A stretch of DNA of 64,000 nucleotides. Source: Lutibacter sp. Hel_I_33_5 (GTDB lineage: Bacteria > Bacteroidota > Bacteroidia > Flavobacteriales > Flavobacteriaceae). Position numbers and translations under genes: made by a program. The DNA lies in assembly GCF_007827455.1 (NCBI RefSeq), contig NZ_VISM01000001.1, forward strand, positions 2,581,501 to 2,645,500, given 5' to 3'. Below the pieces are notes generated by a model that did no database searches, was not told the origin of the DNA, and saw only the letters and a program-made list of their open reading frames with translations. This document shows, one piece after another, positions 17,903 through 24,867 of this stretch (position 1 is its first letter; each line of letters opens with the position of its first letter).

Positions 17903-18958
17903 TTATTGCTTTTTTACAAGTTCAATTTCAAATAACTTACTCCAATGTTTTCCAGTTACAAAGAGTCTGTTATTTTCATTGTCAAAAGCAATTCCGTTTA
18001 AAACATCATCATCTTCTAATTTCTGAGATTTTAAAACTTCTTTACGTAAACCATTAAGATTTGCAAGGCCTTCAACCACGCCATTTTCAGGGTTCACAAT
18101 TACAAAAATAGACTTTACAGGTTTCTCTGTCATCCATCTATTAATATACAATTTTCCGTTAAAAAATTCAGCTTCATTTAATTTATCAACTGCATATTTG
18201 TTCGTATAAGCTTGAATTTTTCTTTTTTCTTTTTGTGTTTCTTGATTTAAAAACCAAATATTGTGAGAACCATCAGTTTTAATTAATTCAGTAGCATTAT
18301 GAGTTAACCCCCAACCTTCTTTACTTCTATTATAGTTAAATTCTCCAACTTGTTTAAAGTCGTTTAAATTGTATACAAACCCTTTTTTAGCCTGCCATGT
18401 GAGCCAGAAAATTTTATCTTTTACAATAGTCATTCCCTCGCCAAAATATTTTTTATCTAAATCTATTTTCTGAATTACTTTCCCAGATTTAATATCAACT
18501 TTTCTTAAAGTAGATTGTCCTTTTCTTCCTGTAGTTTCATACAAATATCCATTATGATATTCTAATCCTTGCGTATATGCTTTTGCATCATGCGGGTAGG
18601 TGTTGATTAATTTGTAGCCATAAACTTCTGGCGCTTTATTTGCAAAAATTTCAAACGAATTATTTGTTTTTTTAGTTTTTCCAGGATAAAAAGTTAATGC
18701 CGTAATATATTGTTTACCTACACCAATAGATTCAGTATTAATTGTAATACTATTATTTTTACTTGCAAGTTGTTTCCCGTTTAAGAAAAATTGAACAGAA
18801 TCAATTGGATTATTGTTTTTCTCTTTTAAAGTAGCAGTAACAGTTTTTCCTATAGTTGTCTTTTTAGGAACTTCTATGCTAAATTTATAGGTGGTTTCAC
18901 AAGAAGATAAGGTGATGGCTGTCAGTAATAAAATAAAAAAATACGTTAGAATTTTCAT
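17903..18958 (-). CDS. Glutaminyl-peptide cyclotransferase (plant/bacterial type, lipoprotein)
   Basis: A 351-residue lipoprotein with a lipobox ending ITLSSC. After an N-terminal beta domain comes a beta-propeller with the family sequence PHDAKAYTQGLEYHNGYLYE and later LEDDDVLNGIAFD. This matches the glutamine cyclotransferase family that converts N-terminal Gln to pyroglutamate. It is probably periplasmic and may cap exported proteins exposed by signal peptidase. The assignment rests on motif recognition only. Confidence 0.87.
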   Translation of the reverse strand: MKILTYFFILLLTAITLSSCETTYKFSIEVPKKTTIGKTVTATLKEKNNNPIDSVQFFLNGKQLASKNNSITINTESIGVGKQYITALTFYPGKTKKTNNSFEIFANKAPEVYGYKLINTYPHDAKAYTQGLEYHNGYLYETTGRKGQSTLRKVDIKSGKVIQKIDLDKKYFGEGMTIVKDKIFWLTWQAKKGFVYNLNDFKQVGEFNYNRSKEGWGLTHNATELIKTDGSHNIWFLNQETQKEKRKIQAYTNKYAVDKLNEAEFFNGKLYINRWMTEKPVKSIFVIVNPENGVVEGLANLNGLRKEVLKSQKLEDDDVLNGIAFDNENNRLFVTGKHWSKLFEIELVKKQ

Positions 18959-18990
18959 GGATATTATTTTTATACAAATAAAATAAATTA

Positions 18991-19024
18991 TTTGTTTGCA
19001 AATTAAAAAAAAGGGTTAAATTTG
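18991..19024 (+). promoter_or_regulatory. Promoter of ribosomal protein L31
   Basis: TAAATTTG at 19017-19024 fits the -7 consensus TAnnTTTG. A doubled TTTGTTTG at 18991-18998 gives TTTG at spacing 18 or 22. The start codon is 100 bases downstream, leaving a leader of about 90 bases. Confidence 0.7.
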
Positions 19025-19123
19025 CACCCACTTAATATTTAAGATTAAAATGTTAAGCAAATAACGTGTAAAGCTTTACCAACTTTACTATAAATTAAGA
19101 ATAAAGTATTAAAATTATATATC

Positions 19124-19378
19124 ATGAGAAAAGGAATTCATCCAGAAAATTACAGAATGGTTGCTTTTAAAGACATGTCTAACGGAGATGTTTTCTTAAC
19201 ACGTTCTACTGCAAATACTAAAGAAACTTTAGATGTAGAAGGAGTTGAGTATCCGTTAATAAAATTAGAGATCTCTAGAACATCTCACCCATTTTATACT
19301 GGTAAATCTAAATTAGTAGATACGGCAGGACGTATAGACAAGTTCAAAAACAAATACGCAAAATTCAAAAAAGAGTAA
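19124..19378 (+). CDS. rpmE2: 50S ribosomal protein L31 type B
   Basis: An 84-residue L31 of the type B length with N-terminus [20 protein letters not shown] and C-terminus [16 protein letters not shown]. It has no cysteine, so it is the zinc-independent form, often used when zinc is scarce; no zinc-repressor site is evident. It is preceded by a clear promoter and followed by a strong hairpin terminator, so it is a single-gene unit. Confidence 0.97.
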   Translation: MRKGIHPENYRMVAFKDMSNGDVFLTRSTANTKETLDVEGVEYPLIKLEISRTSHPFYTGKSKLVDTAGRIDKFKNKYAKFKKE

Positions 19379-19403
19379 TTCTTTAAGAATTTTAACCATA
19401 TTT

Positions 19404-19438
19404 AAAACTCCAACATGTATTTGTTGGAGTTTTTTTTA
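19404..19438 (+). terminator. Intrinsic terminator of rpmE2
   Basis: AAAACTCCAACA pairs with TGTTGGAGTTTT around a short loop and is followed by a run of eight or more T. Confidence 0.9.
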
Positions 19439-19739
19439 TGCTGAACTTGTTTCAGTATCTACGAGTTTATTTCAAAGTCTTATAAGTTGGGCGTTACCTT
19501 TTAGGTCGGGCTTTACGCTGCAATCTTTTTATAACTTTTATTACCAAGTTTATTTTTTGTAAACTGTGGCAACCTCATTATTATAAAGAGATTACTTCGT
19601 AAACTCGTAAAGACACTTATAAATTTAGCTTATAAAAAGGATTTCCACTACAATCCCTAACGCAGATATTTGCCAAAGTAGTTGTGTAAATTAAGATGAA
19701 AAGTTTATTTTTAAGCCCCTTTAAAATTAAAACCTAAAA
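19439..19739. other. Gene-free 300-bp interval of nested repeats
   Basis: No credible gene is present. From the left it holds CTGAACTTGTTTCAG (dispersed palindrome, 19441-19455), then a long repeat element (19486-19663), then about 75 plain bases leading to the glutamate synthase-like gene. Confidence 0.7.
19486..19663. repeat. 178-bp element with GTTGGGCGTTACC and ATCCCTAACGC ends
   Basis: The left end GTTGGGCGTTACC is followed by GGTCGGGCTTTACGCTGCAA. The right end is AAAAGGATTTCCACTACAAT then CCCTAACGC. The termini are partly complementary (GCGTTA against TAACGC). From memory, closely similar end sequences occur in other flavobacterial genomes with variable interiors; this was not searched. 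The interior includes GAGATTACTTCGTAAACTCG and AAAGACA, which looks like a decayed copy of the repeat type seen at 46326-46398. Confidence 0.55.
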
Positions 19740-21251
19740 ATGAAAAATACCATATTAGCTGTTTTATTTATAATAACTAGTGCTTGCGGAGCATTGGTTT
19801 ATTTTATGCCACAAATAGGAACAATTATTTTACTATCTATTTTTGGAATTTTATTGCTTATAGCAGTATATGATAGCATTCAAACAAAACATTCACTATT
19901 AAGAGCATTTCCATTAGTAGCACGTTTACGTTGGTTATTTGAAGAAGAAAGAGAAAAAATTCAACAATATTTTATAGAAGACGATTTAAACGGAACCCCT
20001 ATAAATAGAGAAAAAAGAAGTATTGTATATCAACGATCAAAAAAAGAAATTGAGACGATTCCATTTGGAACTCAGCATGATGTATATGCAAAAGGGTACG
20101 AATTTGTAAAGCATTCACTATTTCCAAAAGATCATCATCATATTACTGGAGAAATGATTCAATTCGGCTCCGATAAATGTACCCAGAAATATACATCTTC
20201 AATTATTAACATCTCAGCAATGTCATTTGGTTCTTTAAGTAAAAATGCAATTAAAGCGTTAAATCAAGGAGCAAAAATGGGTGATTTTGCACATAATACA
20301 GGAGAAGGCGGAATTTCTCCGTATCATTTACAAGGAGGCGATTTAATTTTTCAAGTTGGAACAGGATATTTTGGGGCAGGAAAATCTGATGAAAACGGAA
20401 AAAGAATCTTTGACGATGAAATTTTTAAAGAAAATGCCATCAGACCAGAAGTGAAAATGATAGAAATTAAGTTTTCACAAGGAGCAAAACCAGGACATGG
20501 CGGAATTTTACCAGCCAAGAAAAATACTGAAGAGATTGCTAAAATACGATCAGTAAAGCCTTTTACACGAGTAGATTCTCCGCCAAGTCATTCGGCGTTT
20601 TCAGATTTTGAAGGGATGATTTCTTTTATTCAAAAAGTAAGGGAATTAGCGGAAGGAAAACCAGTAGGAGTTAAATTTTGTGTAGGAGATACTTCAGAAA
20701 TTGAAGCCATGTTTAAAGCATTTTCAGAAGCAAATAATTATCCAGACTTTGTTTCTGTAGATGGGGCAGAAGGTGGTACAGGTTCTGCACCATTAGAGTT
20801 TTCTAATTATGTTGGAACTCCGTTAATAGACGGATTGGTTTTTGTAAATAAAATGCTAAAGAAATACAACTTAAAAGAACAGATTAAAATTATAGCAAGC
20901 GGAAAAGCGATCGATGCTTTTGATATTGTAAAATACTTGGCTTTAGGTGCAGATGCAATTGGTATGGCGCGTAGTTTTATGCTAAGTTTAGGTTGTATTC
21001 AAGCACGTGAATGTAATTTAGATACCTGCCCTGTTGGTGTGGCAACACAAGATGATGATTTAGTAAAAGCATTGGTTGTAGAAGATAAAAATATCCGTGT
21101 TAAAAACTACCATACTAAAACAATTTTAGCAGTAAAAGAATTAGTTGCTGCTATGGGAAATAACTCTATTTCAGAAATAAAATCAACACAAGTTTTTAGA
21201 AGAACGAAAGAAGAGGTTGTAGAGAGTTTTGAAGAGGTTTATTTTAGATGA
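19740..21251 (+). CDS. FMN-binding glutamate synthase domain protein
   Basis: A 503-residue membrane-anchored protein with two N-terminal membrane helices (residues about 5-45) followed by a GltB-like FMN domain. Motifs include NTGEGGISPYH, KPGHGGILPAKK, VDGAEGGTGSAP and the Cys-rich CNLDTCPVGVATQD that in glutamate synthase binds a 3Fe-4S cluster. It lacks the glutaminase domain, so it is not a complete glutamate synthase. The physiological reaction is uncertain. It stands alone, bordered by the repeat region on the left and the accessory island on the right. Confidence 0.87.
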   Translation: MKNTILAVLFIITSACGALVYFMPQIGTIILLSIFGILLLIAVYDSIQTKHSLLRAFPLVARLRWLFEEEREKIQQYFIEDDLNGTPINREKRSIVYQRSKKEIETIPFGTQHDVYAKGYEFVKHSLFPKDHHHITGEMIQFGSDKCTQKYTSSIINISAMSFGSLSKNAIKALNQGAKMGDFAHNTGEGGISPYHLQGGDLIFQVGTGYFGAGKSDENGKRIFDDEIFKENAIRPEVKMIEIKFSQGAKPGHGGILPAKKNTEEIAKIRSVKPFTRVDSPPSHSAFSDFEGMISFIQKVRELAEGKPVGVKFCVGDTSEIEAMFKAFSEANNYPDFVSVDGAEGGTGSAPLEFSNYVGTPLIDGLVFVNKMLKKYNLKEQIKIIASGKAIDAFDIVKYLALGADAIGMARSFMLSLGCIQARECNLDTCPVGVATQDDDLVKALVVEDKNIRVKNYHTKTILAVKELVAAMGNNSISEIKSTQVFRRTKEEVVESFEEVYFR

Positions 21252-21388
21252 TTAGCTAACGTTGTTGTCTATGCTAGTGGCGTGTTTAAGCAACTAATTT
21301 AGCAAATAATTATGGGCAAAGAAAGTCCGCGAGGACTTTCGTAAACTAGCTAAAACCAGCAATTAATTTTATACGGAGTTGTAAAACG
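21252..21388. repeat. Long structured left boundary element of the accessory island
   Basis: The outer end is TTAGCTAAC (21252-21260) running into GTTGTTGT; the inner end is AGTTGTAAAAC (21377-21387). The centre has a perfect 8-bp hairpin GAAAGTCC-GCGA-GGACTTTC (21321-21340) with a GNRA-type loop. Its inner end is the exact reverse complement of GTTTTACAACT at 22716, on the other side of the esterase gene. The TTAGCTAAC end is mirrored at 22765-22773. Confidence 0.7.
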
Positions 21389-21393
21389 TTTTT

Positions 21394-22695
21394 TTATTTA
21401 TCCAAATTATATTCGGGTCTCGATATTTCTTTGACAAAAATCAATCCGTCATATGTTTCAGTATAAATTTTACTTATCATAATTTTGTGAAGTGGTTTAG
21501 GTTGATACCCTCCACCTGCTATTAATAAATGTTTGTTTTTCTTACTAAAAAATTTTGAGGAATCATTTTCAATTGCTTTTTGCAAATCAATAAAATAAAT
21601 ATCTTTATTTATAGACATTAGAGTTTTAGCATATGTTCTTTTGAATGGTTTTTCTATGTCGTAAGTTTTCCAATGATTTCCCTTTTTTTTATCTATAATG
21701 AAACCATTTATTTCTCCAATTCCAAAGTCAAAACCTACACTATAGTAATTATCTTTATAATAATCTTTCAAATGACGACCTAAATTTATTATATCGCTCC
21801 CAGTATAATACATTTCCTTTTTATTAATATGTTCGTTATGAGCCCAAATAAAAGCTTTTCCATTTTTAGATTCGTTTTCTACTATCCATTTAACGTTTTC
21901 AAACATTTTTAAATCTCTAAATTCAGTATTTTCTGGATATTTAGTTTTAACTTTTGATGCATATTGAGTATAGCTTATTAAATAATCTAAACTTCTGATT
22001 ACAGGATTGTAGTCTTCATCTTTTATTTGTGAATTCAGTATTTGTTTTTTCAATTTATTTAATTTTGGAATTTGAATTTTCCACCAAATGTCAGATTTAC
22101 TATAATCTATACTTTTGGTTGAGCAATTATCTACAATCATTAGAAGCTTTTCGTCAATAGTAATTTTATGTGTGTTAACAAATTCACGTATTTCTTGACT
22201 AATGTTTTTTCCTATTTGGATATCCATTCCGTAAAATCGAATTTGATTTTCTTTGGCTTTATTCAAGTTATAGTTTCTCATCCATTGTAATAAATTTACA
22301 ATTTCTTTAGTGTACCAAAAACCAATATTAAAATTGTTAGCAATTGTTTTAATATCTCCTTTTCCACCACTTATCCATTCGTTTATTCCAGATTCAGCTT
22401 GATAAGATTCTTCCATTATGAAAGTTTTCAAACCTTCATTTTTTACTAAATGCTTGAAGAATTTGGCTTTTAAGTCGAAAAATTCCTTTGTATTGTGAGA
22501 AGCTTCTCCAAACCCGAAAATTTTAGCATTTGCGAATTTAATAGGCGTATTATTTTCGAAATGTTTTAGTTCAGAATTAGGATTTGCATTTTCTATTTCT
22601 ATCGAATTATTAGTTATCCAATCTATCGTTTCCTTGTTTTGAGAATTCATTAGGAATGGTAAAATAAATATGAAAATTGAAAGTGTCTTTTTCAT
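21394..22695 (-). CDS. Erythromycin esterase-like family protein
   Basis: A 433-residue exported protein (signal peptide ending near FLMNSQ). Family motifs are FGFGEASHNTKEFFDLKAK, a MEESYQAE segment and WAHNEHI, with the His/Glu pair expected at the active site. Members hydrolyse macrolide lactones, but many have unknown substrates; no resistance claim is made. It is the first passenger of the island and is flanked by inverted boundary motifs at 21377-21387 and 22716-22726. The Q-F-N-poor, Lys-rich composition is similar to its neighbours. Confidence 0.8.
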   Translation of the reverse strand: MKKTLSIFIFILPFLMNSQNKETIDWITNNSIEIENANPNSELKHFENNTPIKFANAKIFGFGEASHNTKEFFDLKAKFFKHLVKNEGLKTFIMEESYQAESGINEWISGGKGDIKTIANNFNIGFWYTKEIVNLLQWMRNYNLNKAKENQIRFYGMDIQIGKNISQEIREFVNTHKITIDEKLLMIVDNCSTKSIDYSKSDIWWKIQIPKLNKLKKQILNSQIKDEDYNPVIRSLDYLISYTQYASKVKTKYPENTEFRDLKMFENVKWIVENESKNGKAFIWAHNEHINKKEMYYTGSDIINLGRHLKDYYKDNYYSVGFDFGIGEINGFIIDKKKGNHWKTYDIEKPFKRTYAKTLMSINKDIYFIDLQKAIENDSSKFFSKKNKHLLIAGGGYQPKPLHKIMISKIYTETYDGLIFVKEISRPEYNLDK

Positions 22696-22715
22696 CCGAA
22701 ATGTTTATTTTAAAT

Positions 22716-22815
22716 GTTTTACAACTTAATTAATATGGTCGAGTTTTAATTCGTTATATCAAGAGTTAGCTAAGTTAGTTTTTAAAATTAAGAAAATCAA
22801 TAAGGAGAAATATCT
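22716..22815. repeat. Island repeat copy 1 (right boundary of esterase cassette)
   Basis: It starts with GTTTTACAACTTAATTAATA and continues through GTTAGCTAA (22765-22773) to AAAATCAATAAGGA (22793-22806). The same series of blocks recurs at 24683-24803. It lies immediately upstream of the esterase start codon on the minus strand. From 22816 to 22975 nothing further is recognised. Confidence 0.65.
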
Positions 22816-22975
22816 ATTCTTAATAAAAATACTTTCAATTTGTATGCATAGTCAGTTACATATAATCCTCAAGTGAATTAGAATAACAAAAGAAGAAGTT
22901 TTTAAGAGTTTTTTTACTGAAAGTTTTAGAATGTAATAAACATGTCTCTTTTATTAAAAAAAAGCTACTATTTTC

Positions 22976-23614
22976 TTATAGATTATTATCTGCTGGTTTT
23001 TTATTTTTAATGGTAATAGCACAAGTAATTACCCATATAATAAATACGAGTTCTACCATTCGTTGATATAATCCAATGTATTCAGAATTCGAATTAGAGA
23101 CCAATAAGAATACAAATAAAATACTTATTACACCATATGCAATTGATAGTATTGAGAACCTATTGTGATTTGAGAACCTTTTTAATCCTACTCCAACTAG
23201 TATCATACAAATAGGAACAAATAAATATGTTAATAACCCCATTAAATTATGAATGATTTGAGAAGTGCTTGGGTCAATTAATTGTTTATTACATCCACTA
23301 TCACAAGGAAAGATTCCAACCATTATTGTAGCTAATCCATAAAATATTCCGATACCATAAAACCCAATTTTGATTAGTTTAGAAGGTTGAAAATAAGTTG
23401 CTCCAAAAAAACAAAATATGGTAAGAAGAATTCCACTTGGAATATACCCAAAGGCTCTTAAAATTACGCCATATATTGTATCAATTGCATAAGTTTCACT
23501 TATGTATTGACTCAATATACTGTAGTTTTCAATTAGAATTCCACCAACAATAGATGAAATAATAAAGAGGCTAACTCCAAGTATTCCTATTAAAAAAGTA
23601 GTGTTTTTTTTCAT
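22976..23614 (-). CDS. DUF998 family membrane protein
   Basis: A 212-residue polytopic membrane protein with about six helices. The FPCDSGCNK loop and the pattern IIHNLMGLLTYLFVPI are typical of DUF998. The family function is unknown. It lies in the accessory island between the first and second boundary sets, on the same strand as the other island genes, with no apparent operon partner. Confidence 0.75.
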   Translation of the reverse strand: MKKNTTFLIGILGVSLFIISSIVGGILIENYSILSQYISETYAIDTIYGVILRAFGYIPSGILLTIFCFFGATYFQPSKLIKIGFYGIGIFYGLATIMVGIFPCDSGCNKQLIDPSTSQIIHNLMGLLTYLFVPICMILVGVGLKRFSNHNRFSILSIAYGVISILFVFLLVSNSNSEYIGLYQRMVELVFIIWVITCAITIKNKKPADNNL

Positions 23615-23636
23615 TGGTTTATCCTTATTTTATTAG

Positions 23637-23656
23637 TAGTTAATGTTGTTGTGTAC
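23637..23656. repeat. Short left boundary motif of the second cassette
   Basis: TAGTTAATGTTGTTGTGTAC aligns with TAGCTAACGTTGTTGTCTAT at 21254 (16 of 20 positions). It ends two bases before the stop codon of the YegP-like gene. Its inner part (GTTGTGTAC) mirrors GCACACAACTT at 24683. Confidence 0.6.
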
Positions 23657-23658
23657 AG

Positions 23659-23982
23659 TTAGTAGTCTAATCTTGCATTTGGTGCATATCTTCTAACAGC
23701 TTCGATTCCTCCAAGCATTGAATTCTTGTTAGAATACATTTGACTAGTTGCTATAATTTGTCCATTCTGTGATTTCAAGTTGAAGTAATATTTTCCGTTT
23801 GAAGAAGTCTTTTCAATAAATTGATTACCTCTAACAGCATTAATTTTGACAGCATCAACACCATTCATACAGCCAGCCTTACTTGTGTAACCTTCACTTG
23901 TAACCAATACCTCTCCATTTGAAGCTTTTAAGTTAAAATAGTATTGTCCATTGCTCATTTGCCTAATTAGAAATTTTCCCAT
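23659..23982 (-). CDS. YegP-like DUF1508 protein
   Basis: A 107-residue protein made of two DUF1508 repeats: residues about 1-50 (GQYYFNLKASNGEVLVTSE, ending in GVDAVK) and 52-103 (GKYYFNLKSQNGQIIATSQ, ending in GIEAVR). The tandem arrangement is typical of YegP. The molecular function is unknown. It is 14 bases downstream of the HEPN gene on the minus strand, so the two are probably cotranscribed. The pair lies between boundary motifs at 23637 and 24683. Confidence 0.85.
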   Translation of the reverse strand: MGKFLIRQMSNGQYYFNLKASNGEVLVTSEGYTSKAGCMNGVDAVKINAVRGNQFIEKTSSNGKYYFNLKSQNGQIIATSQMYSNKNSMLGGIEAVRRYAPNARLDY

Positions 23983-23996
23983 TTTTAAAATCTATA

Positions 23997-24665
23997 TTAA
24001 TATTTTGAAAGGTCAGTAAAGTAGTCCTTATTCCAAGGTAAACTTGCTGTTCTTGTCATTACTTGTAAAGTGTCTGCCATATTTGAATCAATATTTATCA
24101 CATTATTTACAATTAAATCCTGATAAGCTCTTAATTTAGTCATCCTAATATACGAAGCTTTGTTTCCATTATGTGCAATATTACCTCTATCAGAAACAAA
24201 AAGATCAATTTCAGTCGAATTATTCACAGTCCACAATCTAGTATAATCAGGGATTCCTAGATAAGTCAAGTATAATTCTCTTAGTTTATTACCCTTTGGT
24301 GTGTTTAATAATTTAGTTTCATCCAACGCATAATTTTTCCAAACCTCTTTCCAGCCTAAACCAGCTAATTCGATTGGTTTGTTATTATGTTTATCAGATT
24401 TCACCTTTTCACTTATCGTATTCTTGATGCCATCATTTAATTGATTTATATCATTAACTGAAAGACAAATTTTATCAATCGATTCTAATAGTAAATCCTC
24501 GTTATATCTTTCCCAAGCTGCACAAAGCATAACCACAGCACTTCTAGTCAAATGCCCTAAACTCTTTCGTCCTGGTCTATTATTTGTATAGTAAGTATGA
24601 GTCTCGATTAATTTCAGAACATCTATTCTAATGTGAAGGAAATTAATGTAAGATTCTGATGGCAT
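23997..24665 (-). CDS. HEPN-domain (RiboL-PSP-HEPN-like) protein
   Basis: A 222-residue helical protein. The N-terminal CAAWERYNEDLL segment (residues 48-59) and a late Arg160-GNIA-His165 motif fit the HEPN R-x4-6-H ribonuclease signature. ATG at 24665 is preferred: an in-frame GTG at 24686 lies inside the boundary repeat. HEPN proteins often act as RNases in toxin-antitoxin, RNA processing or defence systems; no antitoxin-like partner is adjacent, only the YegP-like gene. The specific function is inferred, not shown. Confidence 0.65.
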   Translation of the reverse strand: MPSESYINFLHIRIDVLKLIETHTYYTNNRPGRKSLGHLTRSAVVMLCAAWERYNEDLLLESIDKICLSVNDINQLNDGIKNTISEKVKSDKHNNKPIELAGLGWKEVWKNYALDETKLLNTPKGNKLRELYLTYLGIPDYTRLWTVNNSTEIDLFVSDRGNIAHNGNKASYIRMTKLRAYQDLIVNNVINIDSNMADTLQVMTRTASLPWNKDYFTDLSKY

Positions 24666-24682
24666 ATGATATTTTCTTAATT

Positions 24683-24803
24683 GCACACAACTTAATTGAT
24701 ACGCGTCGTTTTAATGACTTATACCAAGGTTACTGAAACAGGTTCAGTACATGTAGCTAAGTTATCTTTTTAAATTGATAAAATCAATAAGGAAAAACAC
24801 TCA
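24683..24803. repeat. Island repeat copy 2, carrying an inserted palindrome
   Basis: It begins GCACACAACTTAATTGATAC and shares blocks with copy 1: CTTATACCAAG, TAGCTAAGTTA and AAAATCAATAAGGA (24780-24793). Relative to copy 1 it carries an extra segment with CTGAAACAGGTTCAG (24733-24747), a dispersed palindrome inserted in the middle. It lies upstream of the HEPN gene start. Confidence 0.65.
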
Positions 24804-24810
24804 TTTATAA

Positions 24811-24844
24811 TAAAAAAAACCGTTTCAAAACGAAACGGTTTAAA
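24811..24844 (-). terminator. Intrinsic terminator of gcvP
   Basis: On the minus strand, AAACCGTTTCG pairs with CGAAACGGTTT (loop TTTTG) and is followed by a T-run. It begins 23 bases beyond the gcvP stop. Confidence 0.88.
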
Positions 24845-24867
24845 ATAGTTAAAAGACACTGCTTGTC

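Noticed and set aside
21394..22695. Acquired macrolide resistance
   Set aside because: The esterase-like family is broad and mostly uncharacterised; motif presence alone does not show macrolide hydrolysis.
21252..24803. Prophage or classical integron
   Set aside because: No phage structural, terminase or integrase gene and no recognisable intI or attC core sequence; the cassette idea rests on different boundary motifs only.
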